A DNA stretch of 64,000 bases, from positions 75,123,704 through 75,187,703 of the forward strand of contig CALNVZ010000174.1 in NCBI GenBank assembly GCA_940671915.1, in the 5' to 3' direction. Within the stretch, counting starts at the first letter, position 1. Each line of letters starts with the position of its first letter. Both the position numbers and the translations under genes were made by a program. The stretch comes from Paracentrotus lividus (taxonomy: Eukaryota; Echinodermata; Echinoidea; Camarodonta; Echinidae). A model generated the notes under the pieces. It made no database searches, was not told where the DNA came from, and saw only the letters and a list, made by a program, of their open reading frames with translations. This document shows, piece after piece, positions 23,496 to 34,097 of this stretch.

Positions 23496-24551
23496 AAACC
23501 CCTCCCAAAAAGTTTCGCAAATGGACTTTGGGCCATGATAACTTTTCAGGTACACTTTAGTTATTCCTGATATTCATACCATTGGAAAGATAATTTATTT
23601 CCGTTTTTATCGATATCCTATTTGTAATGATTTTGTCATGTTTCAATGCACAGAATATCAAAATATGGAGAACAGTAAAAAGTCAAATGTTGTAAAATGC
23701 ACTTTTATTGATCATTGAAGTCCCACAACTTGATTTTAGGTCCTTGTAACTTTGAGGATAATATATAATTTTCATTGAATTCTATACCATTGTCAAGTTA
23801 ATTTATTCCTCTCTTGATTGATACCTTATTTTTCATGGTGATGTCATGCCTGGGTCCACAGAAACCCTGAATACCACCTGAATACATGGCAAAGCGAAAG
23901 ATAATTTTCAGTTTAAATTTCTGTAACACTACATTGAACCTTGATACATTTTAATGTGGGTTTTTAATCATTATCAATTTTCATATCATTAAAAAGTTCA
24001 TTTATTATTCTTTTTATTGATGCCCTATTTGCAATAGTAACATCATGTCTGAATGCACATAACTCATGCATATAATGCAAAGTAAAAAGTGAAAAATTGC
24101 GAAATGCTTTGTTATTGCTGGCAACAGACAGTAATATTGACAATAGCCATTCAATTTGCAACATTTAACTTCTGACTTGTACTAACATTCAGGTGTTCTG
24201 TGCATGCAAGAACAACACTCTCGTTACAATTAGGGTGTCATTAAAAAGAGGAAGGGATTTACTTGACAATGATATAAAATTCAATAAAAATTAGAAAATA
24301 CCCCAAAAAGTTATCAGGGCCTAAAGTCGAGTGGCGGAACTTCACTTTGATAAATGCATTTTGCAACATTTGACTTTTTACATTTCTCCATATTCTGATA
24401 TTCTGCGCATTGAAGCATGACAAAATCATTACAAATAGGATATCAATAAACAGGGGAATTTCCAGTGGAATGAATATCAGGAATAACTTAAGCATACCTG
24501 AAAAGTTATCATGGCCCAAAGTCCATTTGCGAAACTTTTTGGGAGGGGTTT
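23496..24551. mobile_element. Foldback element, 1.06 kb, nested
   Basis: AAACCCCTCCCAAAAAGTTT (23496) mirrors AAACTTTTTGGGAGGGGTTT (24532-24551). The match continues through GACTTTGGGCCATGATAACT and its complement. Inner units of about 200 bp repeat TTTCATTGAA..ATACCATT.. and GGTGATGTCATG text on the left and GACAAAATCATTACAAATAG on the right. Comparison with copy 1 (TTATTTATTTAGAAGTTATT at 21820) shows it entered an AT-rich TTATTTA-like site, with TA or TTA as the likely duplication. Confidence 0.85.
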
Positions 24552-24660
24552 ATTTAGAAATTATGTTCTTAGGCCATATTTTGCTAACGTATCAACGATG
24601 AATACCTAAGCTATGATAGAAAAAAAATCTCTCCAAATATGGTCGCCTCTGTCAGGGGCA

Positions 24661-25573
24661 ATTGAAGATGCCAGTACTAGATGTTCGTATGTTACATTTT
24701 GGCCAAACTGAGTTATTTGTATTTTTCAACACGTTAGTATGTGTACTTTAACTTGTAAGTATTTATAAATCAATATTTTAATTACAAAGGGTCAAATTGG
24801 CAACCCACTGTTTTCACACAAAGCAACTTTTTAGTACTAGATGTTCCTATGTGCAGTCATCTAGAACTAGAAGTACCTATGTGACATGACCAGCCAATCA
24901 ATACACGCATAGCAAGTCACATGATCTGTTCAATGCACACAGACATGCATACGCAGTGTGTAGTGCCTAGAGACAGCAGAATTAAATGCTTTTTGAACAA
25001 CATGGAGGGTGTAGAAGATATTTTGGAGCCAAATAATTCTTTTGAAAATTTGCCAATAGTAGCGGGTAAACGAAAAAGAAGAAATCCAGAAGATTGGAAA
25101 CAAAAATCCATCAAGAAAAAAAAAGAGATTCAGGTATGTAGTTTTCTATATATTACTTTTTTTATCAAAAAATAATATCTTTAAATATTTCTGTAAAGTA
25201 TCCAGAATGGAAATAACATGAGCTGTACTTATTTGGAATCTGCTAAGTGAAAATGATTACCATAAATATCTAAATATAATGTTGTTTTCATTATGATGTT
25301 GACTTTTCAGTACTAGAAGTTCGTATGTGCACTGTTATAGAGCTAAAAGTTCATATGTGCAGTTAATTGATTATTGATTATAGAAAATCAATAAGTATTA
25401 TATTCCTGGATTATGCATCAAAACTTTCCTATACATGACACAAAGTCAATCTGAAAGTTTGACATCTATATGATATGAAACATGATTTGTGGACATATTC
25501 AAAACTTTTAACCCCCTGTTTCTCAAAACTGATTTAATGTAACATAGGAACATCTAGTACTAGCATCTTCAAT
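24661..25573. mobile_element. TIR element, 913 bp, with retained exon-like ORF
   Basis: ATTGAAGATGCCAGTACTAG (24661) and CTAGTACTAGCATCTTCAAT (25554-25573) are inverted, continuing as ATGTTCGTATGTTACAT and its complement. Subterminal copies of AGTACTAGATGTTC(C/G)TATGTG lie at 24834 and 25309, with diverged half-copies (GAACTAGAAGTACCTATGTG, GAGCTAAAAGTTCATATGTG) just beside each. The empty site is visible in copy 1 (GGGGCAATAGTAACAATGCC at 21932). The exon-like segment at 25002-25133 lies inside. Confidence 0.8.
25002..25133 (+). pseudogene. Candidate first exon of a transposon-encoded protein
   Basis: ATG at 25002 has A at -3 and G at +4. It opens 44 codons with an acidic start (MEGVEDILEPNNSFENLP) followed by a strongly basic block, GKRKRRNPEDWKQKSIKKKK. 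The frame ends exactly at CAG|GTATGT, a consensus 5' splice site, at 25133/25134. I see no matching acceptor and downstream exon before the element ends at 25573, so the rest of the gene appears to be lost. Basic segments of the KRxRNPxxWK kind occur at the N-termini of multicopy, probably transposon-derived proteins in marine invertebrates; this is a recollection, not a search result. If right, it is the remnant of the transposase gene of the element's autonomous parent. Alternatively it is a chance ORF. Confidence 0.4.
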
Positions 25574-25589
25574 AATATTGTAACAAGCT

Positions 25590-27138
25590 GTTACAACCCT
25601 GAAGGACTGTTTCTGTTAAAATAACTTCCGTAGGAACTCGCGCGGTATTAAGCAGCTTTCCGCTGCATCAACACCAAGCTAATATATAACCAATCTATAA
25701 CCAATCAGTGGCCACGGAGCGTTTTTGCAAGTGGAGGGGGTGAGCGGCAAGGGGGTGGGGGTGGGTGGGGGGGGGGCTGAACAGGCTAAAAATCACAAAT
25801 GTAGGGGGGGGGGCTTAGAAATGAGAATTGCATAACGTTGAACGTATCCGTCAATTATTTATTTTATTCACAAGGAAATAATGGCCTTATTTAAAAGCTC
25901 AGATATGAGAATTATATTACTTTGAACATATCTGTCCAAAACGTTTTGTTGAAAAAGCAAAGAAATATTGATTTAGTCCGAAAAAAGGTGTCTTTAGTTT
26001 GTTTATCATTTGTTTCATTGTAATCAGAGCCTCAAATTTTTTATTTTTGTTTTTTAATAATTTATATCACTTTAATAGAAACGAAAAAGTAAACAAATAT
26101 GAAGAGAGTGAACATTAGGTTCTTTTAATGCCAAAATTGTAAATAGGAGTAGACTTGTAAATAAAGAAAAACAGCAAAGAGTAGCCTCGTCGATAAGCTC
26201 AAGCATCAGAACTTCATAACTTTGAATGAATTGTCAATTATAATGCTTTACAAAAACAAAAGGTAACCATATCTATAAGTTCAGACATGAGAATTAAATA
26301 ACTTTGAACATATCTGTCCAATACGTTTTGAAATATTAGAAATATTCATTTTGTCCGAAAAAGTGCCTTTAGTTTGTTTATCATTTGTTTCATTGTAATC
26401 AGAGCCTCAAGTTTTTTTATTCTTGTTGTTTTAATAATTTATATCACTTTACTAGAGAACTTCAGAACTTCATAAGTTTGAATGTATAGTCACTTATAGT
26501 GCTTTGTTTACAATGACAAAAGGTAACCTTATCTATGAGCTCAAACATGAGAATTAGATATTAGATAACTGTGAACATATAATTTAATTTGATTTTATTT
26601 TATTTTATTTGTCGAGTGTACATGGTATAAAACATAAAAGAAACACTGACAGGATAGCCCATGAAATCCGAAAAGGCTTATTTTATAGGGTCCTATAAAA
26701 TGAGAAAGAGATTACGGAACCCCCCCCCCCCTGATTTGCTTTTTTTATTAGAAAAAACACACACATAAAAAGAGAGAAAGGGAGGGAAATGGAGAGGAGG
26801 AGGAGAGAGAGAGGGGGAAGGGCAGATAGGAAAGTAAAAATGTAAAGATGGAGTGAAAGAAGAAAAAGAAAGACAGAAAGAAAAGAAGAGGAGAGAGAGA
26901 GAGAGAGAGGGAGAGATAGGAGCCCCCATAAAAGATTAAAATATATTTTCAATATGATACCTGAAAATATATGTCCAATACGTTTTGTTAACAGGGCAAA
27001 GAAATATTGATTTTGCCAGAAAAAAGTGGCGTCAGTTTAAAGGTATATTGGGTAGGTACAAAGTAGATAAAGAACCAAAATATGAATTGATGAAGGTTCT
27101 ATAGTTCTACAGTTAAAGGGTGAAGCCCGAACAACCTA

Positions 27139-27194
<56 letters not shown>

Positions 27195-27196
27195 TA
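25590..27196. repeat. Inserted block with ~380-bp tandem repeat, polypurine tract and (AT)n
   Basis: Absent from copy 1 of the host element. AACTTTGAACATATCTGTCC(A) followed by GTTTATCATTTGTTTCATTG and CAGAGCCTCAA occurs at 25920-26035 and again at 26300-26410, with partial copies near 26540 and 26960, a period of about 380 bp. A G-run segment (GGGGGTGGGGGTGGGTGGGG near 25752) could form a quadruplex. 26762-26920 is an almost pure purine stretch on the plus strand. (AT)n runs at 27151-27192. Confidence 0.7.
26762..26920 (+). repeat. Polypurine (GA-rich) tract
   Basis: Nearly 160 bases of almost uninterrupted A/G (GAGAGAGAGAGAGAGAGGG near 26891). This explains the L/S-rich ORFs on the opposite strand. 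Confidence 0.9.
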
Positions 27197-27683
27197 ACTT
27201 TTGCCCCATATCATGAATATAACAAGTGGAAAATATAATATAAATGAGTCAAGCATTGTCATGTTTTATCATAACTAGCTAACGTGGTTTAAATCTTGGA
27301 TCTGTCAAGTGCATACCTTTGATAAAGAAAAACAAAATGTTACAATTTCATGTGTTACAATTGCCCCCTACGTCTGTTACAATTGCCCCTGGACACGGGG
27401 CAATTGTAACACTCGACCTCTTGTTTTGAAATGGTAATGGCTTCAAAATAACTTGTTGTACTCAGCCCAAACCTATTAAGACGTCAAGCTAAGATATGCA
27501 TATTTCATTTTATTTAGTTTTAAGCAAGTATTTAGCTTTAATAAAGTTGATAGAACAAATTTGGAAACAACTGTTACAATTGTCCCCGGTCTCCCCTACT
27601 CAGGCTAGGTACGCCACTGCCCTAAATGAATACAACAATCGGAGTTAAAGACCTCAAGAAAAAAAGGCCATTCCCAAAAACTG

Positions 27684-27933
27684 TTAACTCTTTGCACGCC
27701 ACAATAATTTTAAGCATAAGAAAGGAGACTTTTCTCTTTAATTATGAAAAAAAAAGTATAACAATATTAGCGTAGTATGAACTACGAGAAATTATGCTGC
27801 ACACCCAGCCCTAGCATTATCAGTGATTTTCAGATCTTTTAGCCCAGCCATTACAGAGAAGATGAATTATTACGATTGCAAAATTGATAAGTACAATTGT
27901 GACTATAGTCGAACTTGGCAGGCAAAGAGTTAA
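27684..27933. mobile_element. MITE, 250 bp, with TTAA target duplication
   Basis: TTAACTCTTTGCACGCCA (27684) and TGGCAGGCAAAGAGTTAA (27916-27933) are inverted. TTAA at each outer edge is the target duplication typical of piggyBac and Kolobok elements, leaving a terminal repeat starting CTCTTTGC. Too short to code. Confidence 0.8.
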
Positions 27934-28009
27934 TTATCAATTCAAAAACGGAACATGGCACTGCATTTTTTTTTCTTTTTCACCAACAAGTAAATAATAG
28001 AAGTGAAAG

Positions 28010-29205
28010 TGGAATGTCCTTATTCGTAATGCTCCGCTAACCTATAACATTTTCAAAAACCCTTGCATTCAATGCCATAGGCTATAAACAATGCAAAAGA
28101 ACAAAAAAAAAACTTTAAATGTTACATGACTGGCATTCCAAGTACTGTAACTATCATCTACCCTATAATGGCACAAATTTTTCACCACAAAAATTTCAAA
28201 TACATGAAATAGAATACCAAGTACATGCCAATGAATAAAAGGAGTGTATGTTATTTACTTTTCCCTAAAACCTATAGGCCTACCCTAATGATTTTTACAG
28301 CAATACAATAAGGCATAAATGACCATGATAACTGGAATTCCAAATACGGTAATTTTTAATCTACCACTATAAAAAAAAAAAAAAAATTCGCCACAAACAT
28401 CAAGGACATGAATAGAACTGAAAGTGGAATATCCTTAGATTACGCAACCAACCTATAACAATCCACAGACCTTTAAAATCGATGTTACATAAGAGTGTTC
28501 TCAACGGATAAACACAATACAAAAAAAAAACATAATAAATAACTTTAGAAATTAAATCACAGACTCCGTCATATTGTTGAGGACAGCAAACCCATGACAT
28601 GGATCAATTGAGAAACATTATTTATATCATTTTTCAATCAAAAACAAAACAAAATTCTGTCATGTGTAATCTATCTAAAAACCAGATGTTTCGCATGCAT
28701 GCCAAATGAACAATAGGAGTGATATACAAGAATGTTACTTACTGTTCCTGAATCATACAATAAGGTTTACATGACTGGAATTCCAAATACTGTAATTATC
28801 ATTCAATCACTATAAATCGCACAAATCTTTTGCCACAAAAATGCCAAATACATGAAATAGAATACCAAATACATGCTAATGAATAATGGGAGTGTAGGCC
28901 TATGTTATTTACTGTTCCCTATACCCCAATGATTTTTACAGCAATACCATACGGCATAAAAAAAACATGATGAATGAAGAAAAAAAAAATCTTCTTTTTG
29001 TTTTCCTTTTTTTAGTAAAATGGATGAAGGTTCACATAGTTCATGTATCCTATCAAAACACAATGAGTCCCTCACCCACCCCAAAAGAATTCTTCAGCAA
29101 TACAACTATGCATAATTAACTGGTATATCAAATGCGGTAATAAGGATACTAAACCATACTAGCCAACAACCATCGCTTCGTCCATTACTTCGCTTCGCTC
29201 TCAAA
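28010..29205. repeat. Diverged tandem repeat, AT-rich
   Basis: ATGACTGGAATTCCAAATAC or a variant occurs at about 28125, 28330 and 28750, with a weaker copy near 29120. Stretches of about 210 bp (28118-28325 and 28747-28960) align well and share CACAAAAAT..CAAATACATGAAAT, ATGAATAA..GGAGTGTA and CAATGATTTTTACAGCAATAC. TAGGCCTA octamers lie at 28275 and 28895. Confidence 0.75.
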
Positions 29206-29208
29206 CAA

Positions 29209-29565
29209 TCATGTCATGTATTGACATTTTTTATCGATAGTGTTCTGTATCTCCGGCAGTTTTTCGTTTTCGATTTCAGTTATCTTAGTTGAATTAAACT
29301 CCACACTGGCTTTCACAAATGTAATATCGGCTAATATCTGATCTAACTTACCAGATATAAGGTTTTTAAAATCCAAAATGCTCTTTTGCAAATCTCCAAG
29401 GGTGGGCTGGGTGTCCTGGGCGTCCTGAGTGGGCTGTGTTTCACAATCTTCGGTATCGTTGCCCGACGCGGCAGCGGCGGCAGCCTTTCCTTTAGGGTTT
29501 GCGGTTCCTGTTGCTTTGCTGCGGCGTGTCATAATGTCAGATTTAATTACCAAAGTTGCGTTCAC
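29209..29565 (-). pseudogene. LINE ORF1-like coiled-coil protein, 5' fragment
   Basis: 118 codons on the minus strand. A basic, low-complexity head (MTRRSKATGTANPKGKAAAA, internal Met at about 29532) and an acidic/Gln-Thr linker (TEDCETQPTQDAQDTQPT) lead into a heptad-patterned segment starting LGDLQKSILDFKNLISGKLD and ending near KLPEIQNTIDKK. Such a head plus coiled coil is the usual start of L1-type ORF1 proteins, which trimerise and bind RNA. The RRM and C-terminal domains are missing because the frame stops at 29209, where the 28-29 kb tandem repeat begins. A host exon with a coiled coil is the alternative. Confidence 0.5.
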
Positions 29566-29599
29566 AGATTCAGTTCTTAGGAGCGAAAAGAAAAACCCT

Positions 29600-30244
29600 C
29601 AGAAGCCGTTATAAATCTTGGTGTGAGTAAATAACTGAATGAAAAGATGAAAGTTCCAGTAGAATTTCAGTCAAAACATGGCAAAATATACCAATTTTGG
29701 GCGTTGGCTGGAGAGCTAACTCACTACACGTTTACCTCCGTCCGTGACATAGAGCGTCAATATGAAAGATTGAATCCTATAACTATAATATAGAAAATTA
29801 TATTACTTGAAATCTTGTTTTAGTGTCTTTATTTCACAATATTAATATAAAACTTGGAAAGTCGGGGACCCGACACCAATTCGGCGTTCACGTGGAAAAC
29901 CGATGGGGATTCTCTTGTTTGGGTGATACACACAGATCGTTACGCACCGTTCATGCGGTAAGCTCCGGCGAGCGTTCATCGCAGCAAAGGCCTAAAACGA
30001 CGGTTACATTACGTTTCTTTCAAACATTTTGACTGAAATTCACCGGAAATCATGAAAGAATATTAGAAGATCGCTTACACATATCTGTTAGTGCAATTAG
30101 GACAACATGAGACTACTCGATCGGTTTTATGCCAATTCCTTTTATGTTACCAAAAATATTCACGGGCTTTAATCTTATTATTACTATTATCATTGGTTTT
30201 GTTGTATTTTTATTTTTCTCTTAAGAGAATTATTTTCACCATTT
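29600..30244. other. Gal3ST 3' flank; possible LINE 5' UTR
   Basis: Upstream of the ORF1-like fragment (on the minus strand) and downstream of the sulfotransferase stop. A TTTATT word at 30208-30213 is AATAAA on the minus strand, about 30 nt after the stop codon, and is a candidate polyadenylation signal. 29860-30010 is GC-richer. No further gene seen. Confidence 0.4.
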
Positions 30245-31274
30245 TTATTCCATACCAGCCCGGTGAACCATCTCTTTTCTAATTAACCTCGTGTACTCGA
30301 CATCTCCACGTATCAAATTCTCACAATATGTTGAAGAGTTCTTTCGGAGCACTAATTTCACAACTCGTTTATCTTTGAGGTTGTTTTTATTCGAGTCTAT
30401 ACATAGAACAGAAACGTTATGCAGCATAGCTCGTAGGTAAGCAAGATCATCAGAGAATGTCGGGCCATAGGCTCGGACTTTTTCCCAAAATGTACGATTG
30501 AAATAATCATATAGCATCACATCAGCGGCGTTCCACGCCTTTATTTTCTCCACAGCTCCGGACGTGAGGGGGAAGCGGTGCGAACGGCTACGAACCCCCT
30601 TCTTCAAATAAACAACGTCCTCGAAAGCCCAGCACATCATCTTTTTAAGGAGAATCATTGATTCGTCGTAGTATTCACTAATCATCATTAAATCTATTTC
30701 ATTAGATAGTTTGGAAATTCTATTTGTTATTACCGTTATATTTTCGTCATCGCTATGCTCTAGTCCTAAATCATACAACTGTCCGTTTCTAAGTCGGTAC
30801 CACATCCATGATCTCCTTGAATAATATTTCTGTGGATTAGACATGAATGTCATGAAAGGATTTTTGGTTTTAATCTGAAGTTTCTTGGCCATTTCAAAGT
30901 ATCCGAATTCGGATTCCAGTTGGGAGACCGGGTTTCGAAGGATAGAAATATATTTTGCGTCTGGTACCGCTTTTGCCATCTCTTTGCGATTATATCGAAC
31001 ATGGTTAACCAGCATGTCGTACACCGTACTTTTCCTGTTGGGAATCTTGAAAGCCATGGAGTAGTTGAAGAGTTTGGTAGGAGAGATTATGTGGCTCTTT
31101 TTACTCATAGCGAAACTTAAGTTCCGTTCATAGCCGAACCTTTCCAGGACGGAAGCAGTAGTTGTTGACCCTGTTTTGTGTGTCTTGATGAAAACTACAT
31201 TCTGGTTTGGTTTACACTCTTCGTTCACTTCAGGATGATAATGAGGCCGCCATGTAGTCCATCTTGGCATTATT
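30245..31274 (-). CDS. Galactose 3-O-sulfotransferase-like protein, coding exon 2 (catalytic domain)
   Basis: The protein transfers sulfate from PAPS to the 3-OH of galactose on glycolipids or glycoproteins, in the Golgi lumen. The exon follows a TTTCAG acceptor at 31275 and runs to a TAA stop at 30245-30247. The 5'-phosphosulfate-binding motif is VVFIKTHKTGSTTT (K76-T84 in the joined protein). The 3'-phosphate-binding motif is YISILRNPVSQLESEF, with R159 and S167 at the usual spacing. Potential N-glycosylation sites include NLS, NYS, NIT, NRT, NVS and NSS, as expected for a lumenal enzyme. With exon 1 (32182-32318) the protein is about 388 residues, slightly shorter than vertebrate Gal3ST1-4. 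The frame is intact, so the gene is probably functional. Which Gal3ST subgroup or acceptor cannot be told. A candidate AATAAA lies just after the stop. Confidence 0.9.
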
Positions 31275-31585
31275 CTGAAAGGTAATAAATGTATAAAAAT
31301 GTGTCAAAAGTATGACGAAAAGGAAGCGCGAACTTATACGCATCCTGCCCCGCACGGTCTTCGCGACACACCGACACGGATTACCGTCGACTCATTGTGC
31401 CCGTAGGTCACTTTGGCCCTGTGTCTGAGGGGAGCTACCTTTTCCAACGCCCATAGGTTGGGAGTCGTGTTTCTCCCTCTATGTTGACAAACTGGACTCG
31501 CCCGCACGGTACATTGGATCCTTTTCACTTGTAAACTCTCCGAGATGGCAAAGGACGTGAAGCTGACAAAGTTACTCCTGGACCC

Positions 31586-31852
31586 TGTTGCATAAAATTT
31601 CTAACCGGAGTTTTTTCTGGTTCAAATCTGAAAACTCCGGTTAAAGTCCGAAAACTCCGGTTACAATATTTTTCTAGATTTTTTACTGTTTTTTCCATTG
31701 CATAAAAACATACCAGAGTTTTCAAAAGTATTAATGCAATAAATTTTTAGGGAGTTTTAAAACTCAGGTTGAATAACCTAAGAAATAGGTCTACATAAGC
31801 TGAGTTTTTTAACCAAAGAAAACTCGGGTTAGAAAAAAAGTTTTATGCAACA
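31586..31852. mobile_element. MITE, 267 bp, in the sulfotransferase intron
   Basis: TGTTGCATAAAATTTCTAAC (31586) mirrors GTTAGAAAAAAAGTTTTATG plus CAACA at the right end (31852). AACTCCGGTTA and AACTC.GGTT words repeat inside on both strands. Non-coding. Confidence 0.75.
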
Positions 31853-32036
31853 CCACCCAGATGACGGTAGCAGAAAAGATGGCCTCCCACAAGGGAGTGT
31901 TCTTGCCCCTCTGCTCTTCAACGTGTATTCCAATGACCAATCAATAAAATATAACAATTATAATTTTGTTGATTCCAAAGCCTCACAGCAAAGAATTCTT
32001 AGGTGCACTGTTATCAACCTTTCCCAATCACTTTGA
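31853..32036 (+). pseudogene. Reverse transcriptase fragment, antisense in the intron
   Basis: The reading DGLPQGSVLAPLLFNVYSND is the conserved palm-domain block (GLPQGSVLAP.LFN.Y.ND) of jockey/RTE-like non-LTR reverse transcriptases. The catalytic YADD is not reached: the frame passes into unrelated sequence (IKYNNYNFVDSK) and stops at 32036. It begins immediately next to the MITE right end, so the MITE may have split it, but I could not recognise the upstream half. Confidence 0.7.
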
Positions 32037-32181
32037 GACTTATTCTTGCACACACTTCCATTTAGCTTGGGCTCAATGACGGCTTTTGTCTTGGTTACCC
32101 ATTGTATTGGTTACTCAATACAAATGCAAACTACAGGGTATGTTTTAATAAACCAAATATATGACAGAATTATGTACTAAC

Positions 32182-32318
32182 CTATCTCCTCTTTTCATTG
32201 TAGTCTTGCTTCCAATCTTACTATCCAGGTAGACACACCACAAGACGACGACGAGACAGACTGCTAATAACACAGACTTTACAGCTGTTACTCCACATTG
32301 TGAAAGACTATGCACCAT
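32182..32318 (-). CDS. Galactose 3-O-sulfotransferase-like protein, coding exon 1 (signal anchor)
   Basis: ATG at 32316-32318 opens 45 codons plus two bases. They encode a short cytoplasmic head (MVHSLSQCGVTAVK), a hydrophobic segment of about 17 residues (VLLAVCLVVVLWCVYL, residues 16-31) and a stem start DSKIGSKTTMKRGD. This is a type II Golgi signal anchor. The exon ends ATAG|GTTAGT; the leftover AG joins the first A of exon 2 to give Arg46, keeping frame into IMPRWTTW. Without this exon the catalytic part would lack any membrane anchor or signal. The frame is open upstream to a Met at 32405, which would add 29 residues, but the nearer Met gives the usual short tail. The intron is 31275-32181. 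Confidence 0.7.
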
Positions 32319-32399
32319 AACGACAACTTTTGGTACACGTTTTTGAAGATTTTGACTGCTGATACGGAAACAGACAAATGTGTATTTTAAAACACATCT

Positions 32400-32729
32400 A
32401 AACATGAAACAAGAACATGAAACAAATGTGAAAAATCCGAATATTCATTGAAAATATATTGTTGATCCTTCTGAATTCCATCAAAATAGGTATGAGTGCG
32501 AAAATAATGTAATACTCTTGTATATCAAACTAAACTTAGGGACGTTATGTAATAGGCTGTTATATGCAGGGACGCCCTCTTGCATTTTGAATTTCACACC
32601 TCTGAAACATTGTTTCTTATAATATTATCTTTCATAAAAGCAAGGTATGCTTAGTTTGTATAACAGTAACTTTAGAATCCTTTGTTTTGACATTGGACCC
32701 TCGCTTATAAGTATATAGTAATTTAAATT
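32400..32729. other. Upstream region of the sulfotransferase gene; nothing recognised
   Basis: Possible 5' UTR or promoter of the minus-strand gene. I see no convincing TATA or initiator with a fixed position. Confidence 0.35.
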
Positions 32730-33865
32730 TTAAATTTAATTTTAATTGTTAATGTCTAGTTGATAATAATACAACATTCTATCAACATAGCTTTCAAACA
32801 TTTTTAGAACGTTATTTTCATGTTTTCTTCACATTCTTCACAATATCAATATGATGTTGCAATAATATCAAAGTCTAACATTTCAGAAATGTATCAGTAA
32901 CGTTTTATTAATGTTTGTGTCTAATGTTGTAAAAATATTTTCCTGATAGTTTTAAGACCATACATTTTCATATAATTTTAACATTAAAAAAAAACATTTG
33001 CACAACATTTAGGCAAACATTATTATAATATTTTTGTGCCAACATTTTTAGAACTTTATGAAAAACATCATTGTAATGTTATCAAGAAATGTCAAATTCA
33101 TATAAAAATGTATGGTTTTAAAAACAGATTCAAAATGTCTGTAAAACATATTACTTTAATATATATATATGATATTAGTACAACATTGTCTTAACATAAC
33201 TTTCAAACATTTGTCAAACGTTATTCACATGATTTCTTCACATTCATATGATTTTACAATAATGTCAACGCCTAACATTTAAAAAAATGAGTTTATAACG
33301 TTTTACTAATATTTATATCCAATGTTATGAAAAATTTTCTTGATAAATCTAAAACCATACATTTTCATATGATTTTAAGATTTTCTCAAAACATTTGCAC
33401 AACGTTTAGCCAAACATTATTGTAATATTTTTGTGCTATCATTTTAAGAACATTAGGAATAAACATCATTGTAATATTTTTAAGAAATGTTAAATTCATA
33501 TAAAAATGTATGGTTTTAAAAACAGATTCAAAACGTTTTTAAACATATTACTTTGATATCTAAATGATATTAGTACAACATTTTATTAACATAGCTTTCA
33601 AACATTTGTAAAACGTTATTTACATGTTTTCTTCACATTCTTTCTTACATCATTATGATGTTGCAATAATGTCAACGCCTCATATTTAAAAAGAATTGTG
33701 TTTTTAACGTTTTACTAATGTTTATATCCAAATGTTATGAAAACATTTTCCTGATAAATCTAAAACCATACATTTTCAAATGATTTTAACACTTGCCGAA
33801 AATATTTTCATAACATTTAGCCAAACATCATTGTGATGTTTTTATGATGTTTTTGTGCTACCTGG
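32730..33865. repeat. ~400-bp tandem repeat, three copies
   Basis: Copies begin near 32772, 33182 and 33577 (CAACATT.T.TTAACATA.C), 410 and 395 bp apart. Shared landmarks: CTTTCAAACATTT, TTCTTCACATTC, ACCATACATTTTCA, CACAACATTTAG and ATGTATGGTTTTAAAAACAG. The third copy breaks off near 33860. Word ACATT and its complement dominate. Confidence 0.85.
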
Positions 33866-34019
33866 GGAATGGCTCTGTTATTTAGTTCTTAAAGCATAAT
33901 GATGATATTTGGAGACATTCACACCATTTTATAGGTATTCAAATGGTCAACTGAATGAAAATCATTAAAATCATGTAAATATGCTTGGTGTTCTAATAAT
34001 TTTGGCCACCACTGTATAT

Positions 34020-34021
34020 CA

Positions 34022-34096
<75 letters not shown>

Positions 34097-34097
34097 A
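34020..34097. repeat. (TA)n microsatellite
   Basis: About 75 bp of nearly pure TA. It abuts the left end of the foldback element at 34098. Confidence 0.95.

Larger units (their letters stand above)
23246..27598. mobile_element. TIR element, ACAATTGTAACA type (copy 2, swollen by insertions)
   Basis: The left end CTAGGGGAGACCGGGAACAA and the following ~250 bp match copy 1 (AGAGGCTCCCATTCCTAACA-like, TTCTTCTGGACAAATATGT). The right part 27197-27598 matches copy 1 from about 21958 and 22050 to its end (ATAACAAGTG, AAATCTTGGATCT, CTGTTACAATTGTCCCCGGT). In between, three foreign segments absent from copy 1 are inserted: 23496-24551, 24661-25573 and about 25590-27196. About 90 bp of copy 1 (near 21965-22050) is missing here. 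Confidence 0.8.
31275..32181 (-). other. Intron of the sulfotransferase gene
   Basis: 907 bp with GT (32181-32180) and AG (31276-31275) on the minus strand. It contains a MITE at 31586-31852 and a plus-strand reverse-transcriptase scrap at 31853-32036. 31330-31530 is GC-richer (CCGCACGG repeated at 31350 and 31502) and unassigned. Confidence 0.65.
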
